The notes under the pieces are model-generated. The model saw only the letters and a program-made list of their open reading frames with translations, was not told the DNA's origin and ran no database searches. This document shows, one piece after another, positions 1 through 11,958 of a DNA stretch of 64,000 nt. The DNA comes from Nitrospira sp. (GTDB lineage: Bacteria > Nitrospirota > Nitrospiria > Nitrospirales > Nitrospiraceae). The stretch covers positions 12,391 through 76,390 of the forward strand of contig SWDP01000011.1 of the NCBI GenBank assembly GCA_005116885.1, in the 5' to 3' direction. The translations under genes and the position numbers were made by a program. Each line of letters starts with the position of its first letter. The stretch's first letter is position 1.

Positions 1-79
1 GTACCCAAGTGGCCAAAGGGGGCAGACTGTAAATCTGTTGCCATCGGCTTCCAAGGTTCGAATCCTTGCCTGCCCACCA
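1..79 (+). tRNA. tRNA-Tyr (GTA), 5' end cut by window edge
   Basis: Anticodon arm cagactGTAaatctg, long variable arm, T-arm GGTTCGAATCC and encoded CCA; acceptor 5' strand missing. Confidence 0.9.
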
Positions 80-163
80 CATGAAAGATGCAGGTAAATG
101 GCGAGTGCTGAGCGAGCGTATACAGTCAGAACCAAGAAGAACTCAGTACTGAACTCGAGAAGG

Positions 164-238
164 GCGGGCGTAGCTCAGTGGTAGAGTTCCAGCCTTCCAA
201 GCTGGCTGTCGTGGGTTCAAATCCCATCGCCCGCTCCA
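164..238 (+). tRNA. tRNA-Gly (TCC)
   Basis: GCGGGCG...CGCCCGC acceptor stem, D-arm TAGCTCAGTGGTAGA, anticodon loop ctTCCaa, T-arm GGGTTCAAATCCC, CCA. Confidence 0.95.
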
Positions 239-344
239 ATGCGCAGACGTGTGGCGTCAAACGCGAAACGTCGAGGCCATCGCTAGAGATGGTATGTCAG
301 TCCGTCGTTTCACCTTTTGCGATTCACGTTTCACGGAGCGGGAC

Positions 345-420
345 GCCCACGTAGCTCAGTTGGTAGAGCACGTCCTTGGTAAGGACGAGGTCACGCGTTC
401 GATCCGCGTCGTGGGCTCCA
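345..420 (+). tRNA. tRNA-Thr (GGT)
   Basis: GCCCACG...CGTGGGC acceptor, anticodon loop ttGGTaa, T-arm GCGTTCGATCCGC, CCA. Confidence 0.95.
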
Positions 421-487
421 TACAGAGCTTGCTCGATCTGCGGGCTCATACAAAGGGCATCGGAGACTTTTAGAAAAGGAGCGAGGC

Positions 488-1180
<693 letters not shown>

Positions 1181-1188
1181 AGGAATGC

Positions 1189-1503
1189 ATGGTTAAGGTT
1201 GAACAAAGAATCAGGATTCGGTTGCGCGGGTTTGATTACCGTGTCTTAGACCAATCTGTGGCAGAAATTGTGGAGACTGTCCGCCGGAGTGGAGCGAAAA
1301 TTGTAGGTCCCATTCCGCTTCCTACTCGCATTGAGAAGTTTACGGTGCAGAGTGCGACACATGCAGATAAGAAGGCTCGCGAGCAGTTCGAAATCAGAAC
1401 GCATAAGCGTTTGATGGACATCATGGACGCAACGCCTGAGACCATGGATTCTCTGATGAAGTTGAACTTGGCCGCCGGCGTGGATGTTGAAATTAAGCTT
1501 TAA
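1189..1503 (+). CDS. rpsJ: 30S ribosomal protein S10
   Basis: [32 protein letters not shown]; first gene of S10 operon. Confidence 0.97.
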   Translation: MVKVEQRIRIRLRGFDYRVLDQSVAEIVETVRRSGAKIVGPIPLPTRIEKFTVQSATHADKKAREQFEIRTHKRLMDIMDATPETMDSLMKLNLAAGVDVEIKL

Positions 1504-1532
1504 GGGTCGATGCCTGACAAGGGACATTACGC

Positions 1533-2153
1533 ATGACGAATGGGTTATTGGGTAAAAAACTGGGGATGACCCAGATATTTGACGAGACGCGGTTTACGCC
1601 TGTGACCATTATTGAGGCAGGGCCTTGCCGTGTGGTTACAATCAAGACAAAAGAACGCGATGGCTATGAATCTGTCCAGCTGTCTTTTGGTGAGGTGAAA
1701 GAGCGTAAGCTTTCAAGGGCCGAGTTGGGGCATCTGAAGAAAACAGAGGCTCCAGCCACTCGTGTACTGAGAGAGTTTAAGAAAACCGGCGAGGTGACTG
1801 TAGGGCAGTCCGTCAAAGTCGATATTTTTAAGAAAGGTGACTGGGTTGATGTCACGGGTATTTCGAAGGGAAAGGGATTTCAGGGGGTGGTAAAGCGGCA
1901 TCATTATGCCGGCGGCCCTGAGTCTCACGGATCTATGTTTCATCGTCATCCCGGTTCGATGGGAGCCAGCTCCTATCCTTCTCGTGTCTGGAAAGGGAAG
2001 ACATTGCCTGGGCATATGGGGGCGAAACAAATTACGGCACAGCGATTGAAAGTGATTGAGTCAAGACCTGATGAGAACTTGCTGTTCGTTCGAGGGGCAA
2101 TCCCTGGTGCGGCAAACGGACTAATCATGGTACGAAAGTCGAAGAAGGGGTAA
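1533..2153 (+). CDS. rplC: 50S ribosomal protein L3
   Basis: LLGKKLGMTQIFDE, GVVKRHHYAGGPESHGSMFHRHPGSMG. Confidence 0.97.
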   Translation: MTNGLLGKKLGMTQIFDETRFTPVTIIEAGPCRVVTIKTKERDGYESVQLSFGEVKERKLSRAELGHLKKTEAPATRVLREFKKTGEVTVGQSVKVDIFKKGDWVDVTGISKGKGFQGVVKRHHYAGGPESHGSMFHRHPGSMGASSYPSRVWKGKTLPGHMGAKQITAQRLKVIESRPDENLLFVRGAIPGAANGLIMVRKSKKG

Positions 2154-2159
2154 AGGGGC

Positions 2160-2783
2160 ATGCCCACGGTTGATGTCGTTGATTTAAAGAAGCAAAAAGT
2201 TGGTTCTGTCGATCTTCCCGAGGAAGTGTTCGGCTGTAAGCCGCACTCCGCCTTAGTACATGAAGCCGTAGTGATGCAACGTGCCTGTGAACGTCAAGGT
2301 ACAGCGTCGACATTGCGACGAGGAGAAGTGGCAGGGTCTGGGAAAAAGCCATGGAAGCAAAAGCATACTGGGCGGGCTCGAGCAGGGTCGATTCGTTCGC
2401 CGGTATGGCGGCATGGCGGATCGGTGTTTGGACCGAAGCCACGTGATTATTCTTACAGCATGCCGAAGAAGAAGTACCGTGCAGCGCTCCAGAGCGCGTT
2501 GTCGGCAAAGTTGGCTGATGGGCAGGTGGTGATTGTGTCGAATCTGTCGTTGGAACAACCCAAGACGAAACTGTTGGCGCAAGCGTTGACTAACTTGGGA
2601 GGCGACACGTATGCCTTGATTGTGGCAGGTGCCGGACATGCCGGATTGGCTCAAGCTGCAGCGAATCTTCCTAACGTGTGTGTGGTGGGGCCTGAAGGAT
2701 TAAATGTGTATGACATTGTTCGGGCTGAATTGATTTTGATTCTTGAGCGTGAGTTGACGCGGGTGAAAGAGGTCTGGTCATGA
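2160..2783 (+). CDS. rplD: 50S ribosomal protein L4
   Basis: GSGKKPWKQKHTGRARAGSIRSPVWRHGGSVFGPKPRDYSY. Confidence 0.97.
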   Translation: MPTVDVVDLKKQKVGSVDLPEEVFGCKPHSALVHEAVVMQRACERQGTASTLRRGEVAGSGKKPWKQKHTGRARAGSIRSPVWRHGGSVFGPKPRDYSYSMPKKKYRAALQSALSAKLADGQVVIVSNLSLEQPKTKLLAQALTNLGGDTYALIVAGAGHAGLAQAAANLPNVCVVGPEGLNVYDIVRAELILILERELTRVKEVWS

Positions 2784-3073
2784 AGGCGGGTCTCCATAAG
2801 ATTCTATTGCAGCCCTTGTTGACGGAAAAAATTACGGCGATGAGAGAAGGTAGCAATACGGTAGGCTTTCTTGTTCACCCCGATTCCAATCGTGTTCAGA
2901 TTAAGCAAGCTGTTGAGACGTTGTTGAAGGTCAAAGTAGAGCGCGTGAATGTGATGAATGTTCGTGGAAAAGTGAAGCGTCTTGGGCGTTTCTCCGGAAA
3001 ACGATCGGATTGGAAGAAGGCTTTCGTCAAGCTTAAGCAAGGCGAAAAGTTAGAGCTGTACGAGAGCGCGTAG
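2780..3073 (+). CDS. rplW: 50S ribosomal protein L23
   Basis: [11 protein letters not shown]...[26 protein letters not shown]; operon position. Confidence 0.97.
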   Translation: MKAGLHKILLQPLLTEKITAMREGSNTVGFLVHPDSNRVQIKQAVETLLKVKVERVNVMNVRGKVKRLGRFSGKRSDWKKAFVKLKQGEKLELYESA

Positions 3074-3122
3074 TAGACATTGCACCGGGCTGACCTCGGT
3101 GTGCTGGAAGGACGACTGTAGC

Positions 3123-3947
3123 ATGGGAATCAGGGTATACAAGCCGAGGACACCGGGACGTCGCGGGATGACTGCGGTGACGACCGAAGAACTATCAAAG
3201 AAGAGGCCGGAGAAGTCACTCACGTCATTCCGACGCAGTACCGGCGCTCGGAACAATGATGGGCGGACGACTGTACGTTTTCGTGGAGGCGGACATAAGC
3301 GGCTCTATCGGAAAATCGATTTCCGGCGTTATAAAACCGGAATTCCGGGGACTATTGCTGCGCTCGAATATGACCCTAATCGGTCAGCCAGAATTGCCTT
3401 GGTACATTATAAGGATGGTGAGAAGCGTTATATTCTGGCTCCGGTCGGCTTGCAGGTCGGACATGTCGTGCAGGCAGGTGTGGGTTCTGAAGTTCGTACG
3501 GGAAATGCGCTGCCCTTATCCAGCATGCCGTTGGGAACGACTATTCATAATGTGGAGTTGAAGCCTGGAAAAGGCGGACAGTTGATTCGTAGTGCTGGTG
3601 GTGCGGCCCAGGTGATGGGACGTGATGGCGACTATGTGCAGGTGCGGCTCAGGTCAGGTGAAATGCGCAGAATCCTTTCAACCTGCATGGCCACCGTTGG
3701 ACAGGTTGGCAATACGGATCATGAGAATATTAATGTAGGGAAAGCGGGCCGGGTTCGTTGGTTAGGCAGACGCCCGAATGTTCGTGGTGTTGTGATGAAT
3801 CCGGTCGACCATCCGCATGGCGGCGGTGAAGGAAAGTCTGGGCAGGGAAATCCCCATCCAGTTTCACCGTGGGGGTTACCGACCAAGGGCTACAAGACCC
3901 GGAACAATAAAGCAACGGACAAGTTCATTATTTCCCGCCGCAAGTAG
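3123..3947 (+). CDS. rplB: 50S ribosomal protein L2
   Basis: [17 protein letters not shown]..., [21 protein letters not shown] track start 3099 likely too early. Confidence 0.97.
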   Translation: MGIRVYKPRTPGRRGMTAVTTEELSKKRPEKSLTSFRRSTGARNNDGRTTVRFRGGGHKRLYRKIDFRRYKTGIPGTIAALEYDPNRSARIALVHYKDGEKRYILAPVGLQVGHVVQAGVGSEVRTGNALPLSSMPLGTTIHNVELKPGKGGQLIRSAGGAAQVMGRDGDYVQVRLRSGEMRRILSTCMATVGQVGNTDHENINVGKAGRVRWLGRRPNVRGVVMNPVDHPHGGGEGKSGQGNPHPVSPWGLPTKGYKTRNNKATDKFIISRRK

Positions 3948-3956
3948 GAGTACGCG

Positions 3957-4244
3957 ATGCCGAGGTCAGTAAGTAAAGGCGCATTTGTTGACGACCATCT
4001 GCTGCAAAAAGTTGAGCGGATGAATCAGAATAAAGATCGAAAGATCATTAAAACCTGGTCGCGGCGGTCCACTGTTATTCCAGATATGATCGGACATACG
4101 TTCGCAGTTCATAACGGAAAAAAGTTCATACCTGTCTTTGTGACGGAAAACATGGTCGGGCATAAGTTGGGCGAGTTTGCTCCGACCAGGTTTTTTAAAG
4201 GGCATGGGCATGCCAGGACAGAGAAGTCAGTTGCCCTCAAGTAA
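3957..4244 (+). CDS. rpsS: 30S ribosomal protein S19
   Basis: [38 protein letters not shown]. Confidence 0.97.
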   Translation: MPRSVSKGAFVDDHLLQKVERMNQNKDRKIIKTWSRRSTVIPDMIGHTFAVHNGKKFIPVFVTENMVGHKLGEFAPTRFFKGHGHARTEKSVALK

Positions 4245-4288
4245 GTGACGGGCCGCGGTCTCGGCACATTTGATTGGATGGGAAGGTT

Positions 4289-4642
4289 ATGGCTGAAGCA
4301 CAAGCAGTTCTAAGGTTTGTACGTGTCTCTCCGAGAAAAGCGCGCCCGGTGATCGACTTGATCCGTGGGCAGCAAGTACCAATGGCGTTGGCAATGCTGA
4401 GAAATTTGCCGCGTCATGCATCGAAGGTGGTCGAAAAGATTTTGCGGTCCGCCGTAGCTAATGCAGAGCAAAAGGAAATGGGCGACAGTGAATCGATGGT
4501 GGTGTCAAAGGCATTCGTTGATTGCGGGCCGACGTTGAAGCGGTTTCGGGCTCGATCGCAGGGGCGCGCAAATGCGATTCAAAAGCGTATGAGCCATATT
4601 ACGGTCGTAGTGTCGGCTGCGAGCATGAAGGAAAAGAAGTAG
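4289..4642 (+). CDS. rplV: 50S ribosomal protein L22
   Basis: [41 protein letters not shown]. Confidence 0.95.
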   Translation: MAEAQAVLRFVRVSPRKARPVIDLIRGQQVPMALAMLRNLPRHASKVVEKILRSAVANAEQKEMGDSESMVVSKAFVDCGPTLKRFRARSQGRANAIQKRMSHITVVVSAASMKEKK

Positions 4643-4698
4643 GTAGAGACGGCTAAGGTAACAGATTCATTTCTCGTCTGAGTGAGGCATAAGAAGTT

Positions 4699-5370
4699 AT
4701 GGGGCATAAGACACATCCGATCGGATACCGGCTAGGATACAACGTGACGTGGTCTTCTCGATGGTATGCCAGTAAAGACTATGCGAAGCTCCTCCATCAG
4801 GACATTAAGATTCGCAAGATGGTCAAACAGCGTCTCTTTCACGCTGGTGTAGCCAAGGTTGAAATCGAGAGATCGGGAGACCAGACGCGCGTAATTATTC
4901 ACACCGCACGGCCCGGTATCATTATCGGTCGCAAGGGGGCTGAGGTCGATAAGCTCAAGGCGGAGTTGGAGAAGGCGTATTCCGGTCAAGTTTATATTAC
5001 GGTGAAGGAAATTAAGAAGCCGGAACTGGACGCCCAGTTAGTGTGTGAAAACGTCGCAACTCAGTTGGAAAAACGTGTTGCATTTCGCCGGGCGATGAAA
5101 CGCAGCGTGCAGTCCGCACTTCGTCTTGGTGCTCAAGGTATCAAGATTATGGTTGGGGGGCGTCTTGGTGGAGCGGAGATTGCCCGGTCAGAGTGGTATC
5201 GCGAAGGCCGTGTCCCTCTCCATACTCTCAGGGCGGACATCGATTACGGGTTTGCCGAAGCTCATACAACGATGGGCCAAATTGGAATTAAAACTTGGAT
5301 TTATAAGGGTGAAGTACTTCCATTGCAACCCATCAATAAAGAATCAGCCTTTGACCGTAGGCTTGGGTAA
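4699..5370 (+). CDS. rpsC: 30S ribosomal protein S3
   Basis: [15 protein letters not shown] domain [14 protein letters not shown]. Confidence 0.97.
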   Translation: MGHKTHPIGYRLGYNVTWSSRWYASKDYAKLLHQDIKIRKMVKQRLFHAGVAKVEIERSGDQTRVIIHTARPGIIIGRKGAEVDKLKAELEKAYSGQVYITVKEIKKPELDAQLVCENVATQLEKRVAFRRAMKRSVQSALRLGAQGIKIMVGGRLGGAEIARSEWYREGRVPLHTLRADIDYGFAEAHTTMGQIGIKTWIYKGEVLPLQPINKESAFDRRLG

Positions 5371-5384
5371 CTGAAGAGGGTATT

Positions 5385-5798
5385 GTGTTAGCACCAAAGA
5401 AAGTAAAGTTTCGTAAAATGATGAAGGGGCGTATGACCGGTAAGGCCTATCGTGGCGGTCAGATCACTCTTGGAGAGTTTGGCCTCAAGGCGCTTGAGCC
5501 AGGCTGGATTACCAGCAGGCAAATCGAGGCAGCTCGCATCGCGATCACTCGATGTGTGAAGCGTGGTGGCCAGGTGTGGACGAGAATTTTCCCTGATAAA
5601 CCGATTACCAAGAAGCCGGCTGAGACTAGAATGGGTAAGGGAAAGGGCAACCCGGAGTACTGGGTCGCTGTGGTTAAGCCTGGCCGTATTCTCTATGAAA
5701 TGGATGGTGTGACGCCAGAAGTTGCTAAGGAGGCATTCCGTTTAGCATCGCATAAGTTACCCATTGCCACTAAGTGTGTGATCCGTGGTGAGTTTTAG
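5385..5798 (+). CDS. rplP: 50S ribosomal protein L16
   Basis: [51 protein letters not shown]. Confidence 0.97.
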   Translation: MLAPKKVKFRKMMKGRMTGKAYRGGQITLGEFGLKALEPGWITSRQIEAARIAITRCVKRGGQVWTRIFPDKPITKKPAETRMGKGKGNPEYWVAVVKPGRILYEMDGVTPEVAKEAFRLASHKLPIATKCVIRGEF

Positions 5799-5838
5799 CA
5801 TTAATTGAACAAGGCGCAGGGGCAAGGAGAGTATTTTC

Positions 5839-6060
5839 ATGGACTTGAAGGAGTTACGCCAGCTTACGGAGCCTGAGTTGGCGGAGAAGGGGCAGCAGCT
5901 CACACAAGAACTTTTCAATCTTCGGTTCCAACTGGGAACAGGGAGGCTGGAAAACCCTATGCAAGTTCGTAAAACGAAGCGGTCCATCGCCAGGATTAAG
6001 ACGCTTCAGCGCGAGCTGGTACAGGCTGGTCCAACTTCCATCACGGCGAAAGGGGCTTGA
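5839..6060 (+). CDS. rpmC: 50S ribosomal protein L29
   Basis: [55 protein letters not shown]. Confidence 0.96.
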   Translation: MDLKELRQLTEPELAEKGQQLTQELFNLRFQLGTGRLENPMQVRKTKRSIARIKTLQRELVQAGPTSITAKGA

Positions 6061-6062
6061 GG

Positions 6063-6329
6063 ATGGGCGAATCAGAAAATAAACGGCGTGAGTGGGTTGG
6101 ACGTGTGGTCAGTAATAAGATGAATAAGACCGTGGTTGTTGAAATCGAGCGCTCGGTTATTCATCCACTCTATAGGAAGGTGCTTCGTCGGGTCACTAAA
6201 TTCAAGGCCCATGATGAGGCCAACGTCTGCAAGATTGGTGACCGTGTGCGCATGGTTGAAACAAGGCCGATTAGTAAGGACAAGCATATGCGCGTGATTG
6301 AAGTTGTGGATAAGGGACGTAATGAATAG
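6063..6329 (+). CDS. rpsQ: 30S ribosomal protein S17
   Basis: [45 protein letters not shown]. Confidence 0.95.
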   Translation: MGESENKRREWVGRVVSNKMNKTVVVEIERSVIHPLYRKVLRRVTKFKAHDEANVCKIGDRVRMVETRPISKDKHMRVIEVVDKGRNE

Positions 6330-6367
6330 GTTGTCATTGGGTAAGGGATAGAGGGAAGACTCGAATT

Positions 6368-6736
6368 ATGATTCAAAGCTATACCTACATGGATGTGGCC
6401 GATAACTCGGGCGCCAAGCAGGCCATGTGTTTTCACGTGCTTGGGGGAACCAGGCGTCGGTACGCTTCTCTTGGAGACATTGTTGTTGTCGCTGTCAAGG
6501 AGGCGATTCCTGCAGCCACAGTCAAGAAGGGTGATGTGAGCCGAGCCGTGGTTGTGCGAACAACCAAGGAAGTGCGCCGGGAAGATGGTTCCTATATCAA
6601 GTTTGATCGGAATGCCTGTGTCTTGATCAATAAGGATGGTGATCCGGTTGGAACTCGTATCTTCGGACCAATCGCGCGCGAACTACGATGGAAGAAGTTC
6701 ATGAAGATTATTTCCCTTGCTCCGGAAGTGCTGTAG
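6368..6736 (+). CDS. rplN: 50S ribosomal protein L14
   Basis: [27 protein letters not shown]. Confidence 0.97.
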   Translation: MIQSYTYMDVADNSGAKQAMCFHVLGGTRRRYASLGDIVVVAVKEAIPAATVKKGDVSRAVVVRTTKEVRREDGSYIKFDRNACVLINKDGDPVGTRIFGPIARELRWKKFMKIISLAPEVL

Positions 6737-6755
6737 CGGGGATGGAGACGGCGAG

Positions 6756-7091
6756 ATGAGTAAGCAGGAGTTAAAAAAGAATCGAATTCGTAAGGGCGAT
6801 GTTGTGGTTGTGATCGCCGGTCGTGATCGTGGTAAATCGGGGAAAGTGCTTTCGGTTGATCCTGGAGCGGGGAAGGTCGTGGTCGAAAAGGTGAATATGA
6901 TCAAGCGCCACACCAAACCGAATCAGAAGGTCAAGCAAGGCGGTATTCTCGAACGAGAAGCCCCTTTTGCCGTCTCAAATGTCATGTATCTGTGTCCTGT
7001 GACGCAGAAGCCGACCCGGCTCGGGGTGCGCACGCTTGATGGTGGCCGGCGGGTCCGGTTCAGTAAAAAATCGAACGACTCAGTCGAGTAG
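6756..7091 (+). CDS. rplX: 50S ribosomal protein L24
   Basis: [29 protein letters not shown] (KOW motif). Confidence 0.96.
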   Translation: MSKQELKKNRIRKGDVVVVIAGRDRGKSGKVLSVDPGAGKVVVEKVNMIKRHTKPNQKVKQGGILEREAPFAVSNVMYLCPVTQKPTRLGVRTLDGGRRVRFSKKSNDSVE

Positions 7092-7106
7092 GAGTGAGGA
7101 CGCCGG

Positions 7107-7762
7107 ATGGCGAAGATTGAATCAGGAAAAGGTGGTAAATCGTCAGAGCGCCGTGTACCCAAGAAAAAAGAGGGGTCGTCGGCACCTCAGGCAGTTGACC
7201 AGGGTAGTGATGAGTCGAAGTTCGCTCCGCGGATGCGCGAAACCTATCTGCAGAAGGTTGTTCCTGCGCTCATGAAAGAGTTCGGCTCAAAAACATCATG
7301 CAGGTTCCAAAGCTTGAACGGATCGTGCTGAACGTAGGTATGGGTGAAGCGATTCAGAACGTGAAGCTGCTAGAAAGCGCCGCCGGAGAGCTGGGTGCAA
7401 TTACAGGCCAAAAGCCTCTGATCACAAAGGCTAAGAAGGCTATTGCCTCCTTCAAGCTGCGACAAGGCATGCCGATCGGTACAAAGGTCACGTTGCGGAG
7501 CCGCAGAATGTGGGAGTTCTTTGATCGACTTGTGACACTGTCCTTGCCACGGATTCGTGACTTTAGGGGCGTTTCGCCAAAGTCTTTTGACGGTCGAGGC
7601 AATTACACGCTTGGTCTTAAAGAGCAATTGATTTTTCCGGAGATTAAATACGACGAAGTTGCTTCAATCCACGGAATGGACATTACGATTGTCACGACCG
7701 CGAGGACCAACGATGAAGGACGGGCACTGTTAAAACATTTAGGAATGCCATTTCGGACGTAA
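7107..7762 (+). CDS. rplE: 50S ribosomal protein L5, apparent frameshift at the A-run 7289-7293
   Basis: ORF 7107-7331 carries [24 protein letters not shown] 7298-7762 continues as (NI)[18 protein letters not shown]... in another frame. Confidence 0.85.
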
Positions 7763-7783
7763 TGTCTAGCGAAGGAGTTGCTG

Positions 7784-7969
7784 GTGTCGAGATTAGCGCT
7801 AAGAAATAAGTCAGCTATCAAGGCAAAGTTTCCGGTCAGGGACTATCACCGATGTGAGATTTGCGGGCGTGTGAGAGGGTTCTTGCGTCGGTTTCGCATG
7901 TGTAGAATTTGCTTTCGTTTGCTGAGCCTGAAGGGTGAGATCCCTGGGGTTCGGAAGTCGAGTTGGTAG
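7784..7969 (+). CDS. rpsN: 30S ribosomal protein S14, type Z (zinc-binding)
   Basis: [38 protein letters not shown] with CxxC...CxxC; GTG start. Confidence 0.93.
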   Translation: MSRLALRNKSAIKAKFPVRDYHRCEICGRVRGFLRRFRMCRICFRLLSLKGEIPGVRKSSW

Positions 7970-8043
7970 GACATCCATTTTTCGCGCCACCGGGCTGATG
8001 ATGATCATCAGATTATACGGCGAATGTTGGTGAAAGGGTTAGT

Positions 8044-8439
8044 ATGGTTACAGATCCCATTAGTGACCTGTTAGTACGATTACAAAACGGACTTCGGCGG
8101 CGCCACGACACTGTCAGCGTTCCTGCCTCCCGTCTCAAGCGTGAGATCCTTCGAATTCTCCAGCACGAAGGTTATATTCAAGGCGTTCAAGCTGAGGTGG
8201 AGGATGGGCACCCTGTACTGAAAGTGCAACTGCGCTACGTCGTAGAGGGGCAACCTATGGTGACAGGTATGCAGCGGGTGAGCAAGCCTGGTCGTCGTGT
8301 CTATGTAGGGATCAAAGACATTCCACGGGTCAAGAACGGCATTGGCATGGCGATTTTATCAACTTCGAAAGGGCTGATGACAGATCAGGACTCTCGCCGT
8401 GCGGGACTGGGTGGAGAAGTGCTGTGCGCCGTATGGTAA
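8044..8439 (+). CDS. rpsH: 30S ribosomal protein S8
   Basis: MVTDPISDLLVRLQNG, GIGMAILSTSKGLMTDQDSRRAGLGGEVLCAVW. Confidence 0.97.
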   Translation: MVTDPISDLLVRLQNGLRRRHDTVSVPASRLKREILRILQHEGYIQGVQAEVEDGHPVLKVQLRYVVEGQPMVTGMQRVSKPGRRVYVGIKDIPRVKNGIGMAILSTSKGLMTDQDSRRAGLGGEVLCAVW

Positions 8440-8495
8440 TGAGAAGAGCAAGTTGGATTGTCACTGCGAAAGTTGTCTAGAGGAATGAGGCATCG

Positions 8496-9032
8496 ATGTC
8501 GCGTATAGGAAAGAAGCCAATTGATATTCCATCAGGGGTGGATGTCAAAGTTGCAGGGCCTATCGTGTCTGTAAAGGGGCCGCTCGGGAAGATTGATTGG
8601 TCGTTGTCTTCAGGCCTAGGGGTTTCGATGGCAGGTGGACAGCTTGTGGTAAATCGATCGAATGAGGATCGTCAGGTCCGCGCCATGCATGGATTAACTC
8701 GTGCAGAGCTGAGTAACATTGTTCACGGTGTGACAAAGGGTTACGAGCGTAACTTGGAAATCACTGGGGTTGGATATAAGGTTGCAGTACAGGGTCGAAC
8801 CATGAGCTTCAGTTTGGGCTATATTAATCCAGTTATCTACCCAATTCCAGTTGGAATCGACGTGAAGGTGGACAAGCAAACGCTGATTAATGTGAAGGGC
8901 GCTGACAAGCGATTAGTGGGTCAGGTTGCGGCGAATTTGCGAGCTATCAAGCCTCCGGACGTCTATAAGCAAAAAGGCGTTCGTTATGCCGGGGAAGTGT
9001 TACGCAAGAAAGCCGGAAAGACCGGGAAGTAG
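8496..9032 (+). CDS. rplF: 50S ribosomal protein L6
   Basis: MSRIGKKPIDIPSGVDVKV, GVGYKVAVQG, KPPDVYKQKGVRYAGE. Confidence 0.97.
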   Translation: MSRIGKKPIDIPSGVDVKVAGPIVSVKGPLGKIDWSLSSGLGVSMAGGQLVVNRSNEDRQVRAMHGLTRAELSNIVHGVTKGYERNLEITGVGYKVAVQGRTMSFSLGYINPVIYPIPVGIDVKVDKQTLINVKGADKRLVGQVAANLRAIKPPDVYKQKGVRYAGEVLRKKAGKTGK

Positions 9033-9040
9033 GGTGATGT

Positions 9041-9406
9041 ATGAATATTTCCGATAAAGCCAGTCAGTTAACCAGGCGGAAGCAACGGGTGCGAAAGCGC
9101 GTGTTTGGAACGGCGGAACGCCCACGGCTCAATGTGTTTCGCAGTCGCTCTCATATCTATGCTCAGATCGTTGATGATCTCAAAGGCGCGACGTTGGTGG
9201 CCGCATCTTCCCTGGATAAGTCTCTGCGCACATCTGTGAAATCTACCGGTAGCATTGATGGCGCAAAGGCTGTCGGAAAGTTATTGGCCGAACGGGCTAA
9301 GGTCGCCAAGGTGCAAGCAGTGGTATTTGATCGTGGTGGTCGGATGTATCATGGGCGAGTCAAAGCATTGGCTGAGGCATCGCGTGAAGGCGGGTTGCAG
9401 TTCTGA
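9041..9406 (+). CDS. rplR: 50S ribosomal protein L18
   Basis: [46 protein letters not shown]. Confidence 0.97.
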   Translation: MNISDKASQLTRRKQRVRKRVFGTAERPRLNVFRSRSHIYAQIVDDLKGATLVAASSLDKSLRTSVKSTGSIDGAKAVGKLLAERAKVAKVQAVVFDRGGRMYHGRVKALAEASREGGLQF

Positions 9407-9465
9407 GTCAGACTTCGCTTCCGTTGCGGTATGAGGGCGAGGGGAACAAAGAGGAGAGATGATAG

Positions 9466-9975
9466 GTGCGAGTTAATCCAGATGAACTAAGCCTGAAAGA
9501 CAAGGTTGTATTTATCAACCGGGTCGCGAAAGTCGTAAAGGGCGGAAAACGCTTTAATTTCTGTGCTTTGGTTGTGGTCGGAGATGGACAGGGATGGGTT
9601 GGGATTGGGAAAGGCAAAGCTGCTGAAGTACCTGTCGCAATCTCGAAGGCGGTCGAACAGGCCAAGAAGAACCTGGTGCACGTTGCCCTCACATCCGGGA
9701 CGATTGCGCACGAGGTGCATGGGCTGTTCGGTGCCGAACATGTCCTTCTCAAGCCCGCAAAGAAGGGGGCGGGAATTATTGCCGGAGGCGCTGTCCGTGC
9801 GGTGGTTGAGGTTGCCGGCGTCCATAACATCATTGCGAAGACGCTCGGCCGAGGAAATCCGTTTAATACGGTTCGTGCCACGCTCAACGGTCTTTGCCAG
9901 CTCCGCAATGCTGAAGACGTTCTTCATATGCGCCGTACCGTGGTGGGTGAGGTACAGAATAGGGTGAGAGTCTAA
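9466..9975 (+). CDS. rpsE: 30S ribosomal protein S5
   Basis: DKVVFINRVAKVVKGGKRFNFCALVVVGDGQGWVGIGKGKAAEVP; GTG start. Confidence 0.97.
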   Translation: MRVNPDELSLKDKVVFINRVAKVVKGGKRFNFCALVVVGDGQGWVGIGKGKAAEVPVAISKAVEQAKKNLVHVALTSGTIAHEVHGLFGAEHVLLKPAKKGAGIIAGGAVRAVVEVAGVHNIIAKTLGRGNPFNTVRATLNGLCQLRNAEDVLHMRRTVVGEVQNRVRV

Positions 9976-10184
9976 TGTCTACAGTGCAAACCACCGTGGC
10001 TGCCCCGAAGGGGTTTGTGATCACCTTACGGCGAAGCCCGATTGGCACACCGCAGAAACATCGGCTTGTGTTGACTGGCCTTGGCTTGAGGAAGATCAGG
10101 CAGCAGGTGACTCGCCCCAATACTCCACAAGTCAGAGGGATGATTGGTAAAGTCGGATATCTATTGGAAGTGCAGCCACAATGA
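9975..10184 (+). CDS. rpmD: 50S ribosomal protein L30
   Basis: [52 protein letters not shown]. Confidence 0.95.
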   Translation: MSTVQTTVAAPKGFVITLRRSPIGTPQKHRLVLTGLGLRKIRQQVTRPNTPQVRGMIGKVGYLLEVQPQ

Positions 10185-10636
10185 ACTTACATGAGCTTGG
10201 TCCTGCAAAAGGATCCAGAAAAAAACGAAAACGGATTGGTCGTGGCCCAGGTTCTGGCCATGGGAAAACATCGGGCAAGGGGCATAAGGGTTTGCTAGCC
10301 AGATCCGGAGGTCGAAGCCGACAGGCCGGAGGGTTTGAGGGTGGACAGATGTCCCTCATTCGTCGAGTACCGAAGCATGGATTCACCAATATATTTCGCA
10401 AAGAATATTCGATTGTCAATGTGAAGAGCTTGGGTGACATGATAGTGTCTGGTACCATCACACCACAAGCATTGGTCGATGCCGGCCTGGTCAAGCGGAA
10501 GTCATTGCCGATCAAGGTTCTAGGAAACGGAGATCTTACCAAGGCGATTGTGGTGCAGGCGCACAAGTTTAGTAAGTCTGCAGAGGCAAAGATTCAAGCA
10601 GCTGGAGGGAGAGTCGAGGTCATTCCCGGTGTTTGA
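10181..10636 (+). CDS. rplO: 50S ribosomal protein L15
   Basis: [37 protein letters not shown]. Confidence 0.97.
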   Translation: MNLHELGPAKGSRKKRKRIGRGPGSGHGKTSGKGHKGLLARSGGRSRQAGGFEGGQMSLIRRVPKHGFTNIFRKEYSIVNVKSLGDMIVSGTITPQALVDAGLVKRKSLPIKVLGNGDLTKAIVVQAHKFSKSAEAKIQAAGGRVEVIPGV

Positions 10637-11948
10637 GAGACTCCTGACCAGTTTTCAGAATATTCTTAAAATTCCCGAGTTACGTACCCGGATCCTCTTT
10701 ACCATGGGGATGCTGGTGGTGTATCGGATCGGGGCGCATATTCCTACGCCTGGGATCAATGGCGAGGCCCTTTCAGAGTTTCTGCAAAAAGAAGGCGGCG
10801 CGCTACTCGGATTTTTAGATATTTTCTCAGGCGGATCGCTTTCACGATTGACGATCTTAGCGCTGGGCATTATGCCGTATATCAGCGCGTCGATTATTCT
10901 TCAGTTGCTCACCGTAGTGGTCCCGCATCTCACGAAGTTAGCCAAAGAGGGCGAGCGCGGTCGGAAAAAAATTATTCAGTACACTCGATTTGGGACCATC
11001 GGTATTGCGCTCATTCAAGGATTCGGGATCGCCATCGGTCTTGAACAAATGAATAACGGCGCATTTGTGATGGATGCCGGGTGGGGATTTCGTCTGATGA
11101 CGGTCATCACTTTGACGGCCGGTACCGGCTTCCTGATGTGGCTCGGTGAGCAGATTACCGAGAGGGGGATCGGAAATGGCATTTCCTTGATTATCTTCGC
11201 GGGGATTGTCGCGCGTCTCCCCTCGGCTGTCGGGCAGACGTACAACCTGTATGAGATCGGTCAGTTGAATGCGTTCTTGCTGATCAGTTTGGCCCTGCTC
11301 ATGGTCGTGGTGGTGGGTGCCATCGTCTTTCTGGAAAGCGGGAGGCGGAAAGTACCGGTTCAGTACGCAAAGCGGGTCATCGGACGCAGGGTGTTCGGCG
11401 GGCAGAGCACGCATATTCCACTGAAAATCAATACAGCAGGGGTGATTCCCCCTATTTTTGCATCGTCCATTATTGCATTTCCTGCGACGATTACCGGGTT
11501 TTTCGAGACGCCATGGATCAAGGATATCGGCGCGCAACTCGCACCTGGATCGCTGCTATACACTCTGATGTATGTAGGCCTTATTCTGTTTTTCTGTTTC
11601 TTTTATACAGCCGTGGTTTTAAACCCAGTGGACATGGCCGACAATATGAAGAAGTACGGTGGATTCATTCCCGGGATTCGCCCTGGGGTACGAACTTCTG
11701 ATTATATTTATAAGGTGCTGACGAGAATTACGTTTGCCGGGTCGATCTACCTTGCGATCGTCTGTGTAATTCCTGAATTATTAATCTATAAGCTAGGTGT
11801 GCCGTTCTATTTCGGCGGTACGTCGCTGCTGATCGTGATCGGGGTCGGTCTCGATACCGCACAACAGATTGAATCCCATATGCTCATGCGGAATTATGAA
11901 GGGTTTCTCGGCAAGGGCATGGCCCCCCTTCGTGGACGGAGCGGGTGA
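10629..11948 (+). CDS. secY: Preprotein translocase subunit SecY
   Basis: Multi-span protein; [38 protein letters not shown]; likely GTG start overlapping rplO. Confidence 0.96.
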   Translation: MFERLLTSFQNILKIPELRTRILFTMGMLVVYRIGAHIPTPGINGEALSEFLQKEGGALLGFLDIFSGGSLSRLTILALGIMPYISASIILQLLTVVVPHLTKLAKEGERGRKKIIQYTRFGTIGIALIQGFGIAIGLEQMNNGAFVMDAGWGFRLMTVITLTAGTGFLMWLGEQITERGIGNGISLIIFAGIVARLPSAVGQTYNLYEIGQLNAFLLISLALLMVVVVGAIVFLESGRRKVPVQYAKRVIGRRVFGGQSTHIPLKINTAGVIPPIFASSIIAFPATITGFFETPWIKDIGAQLAPGSLLYTLMYVGLILFFCFFYTAVVLNPVDMADNMKKYGGFIPGIRPGVRTSDYIYKVLTRITFAGSIYLAIVCVIPELLIYKLGVPFYFGGTSLLIVIGVGLDTAQQIESHMLMRNYEGFLGKGMAPLRGRSG

Positions 11949-11958
11949 CGGGGAATCC

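Noticed and set aside
10938-11537. 199-aa minus-strand ORF opposite secY
   Set aside because: Shadow ORF with no recognisable family; secY is clear on the other strand.
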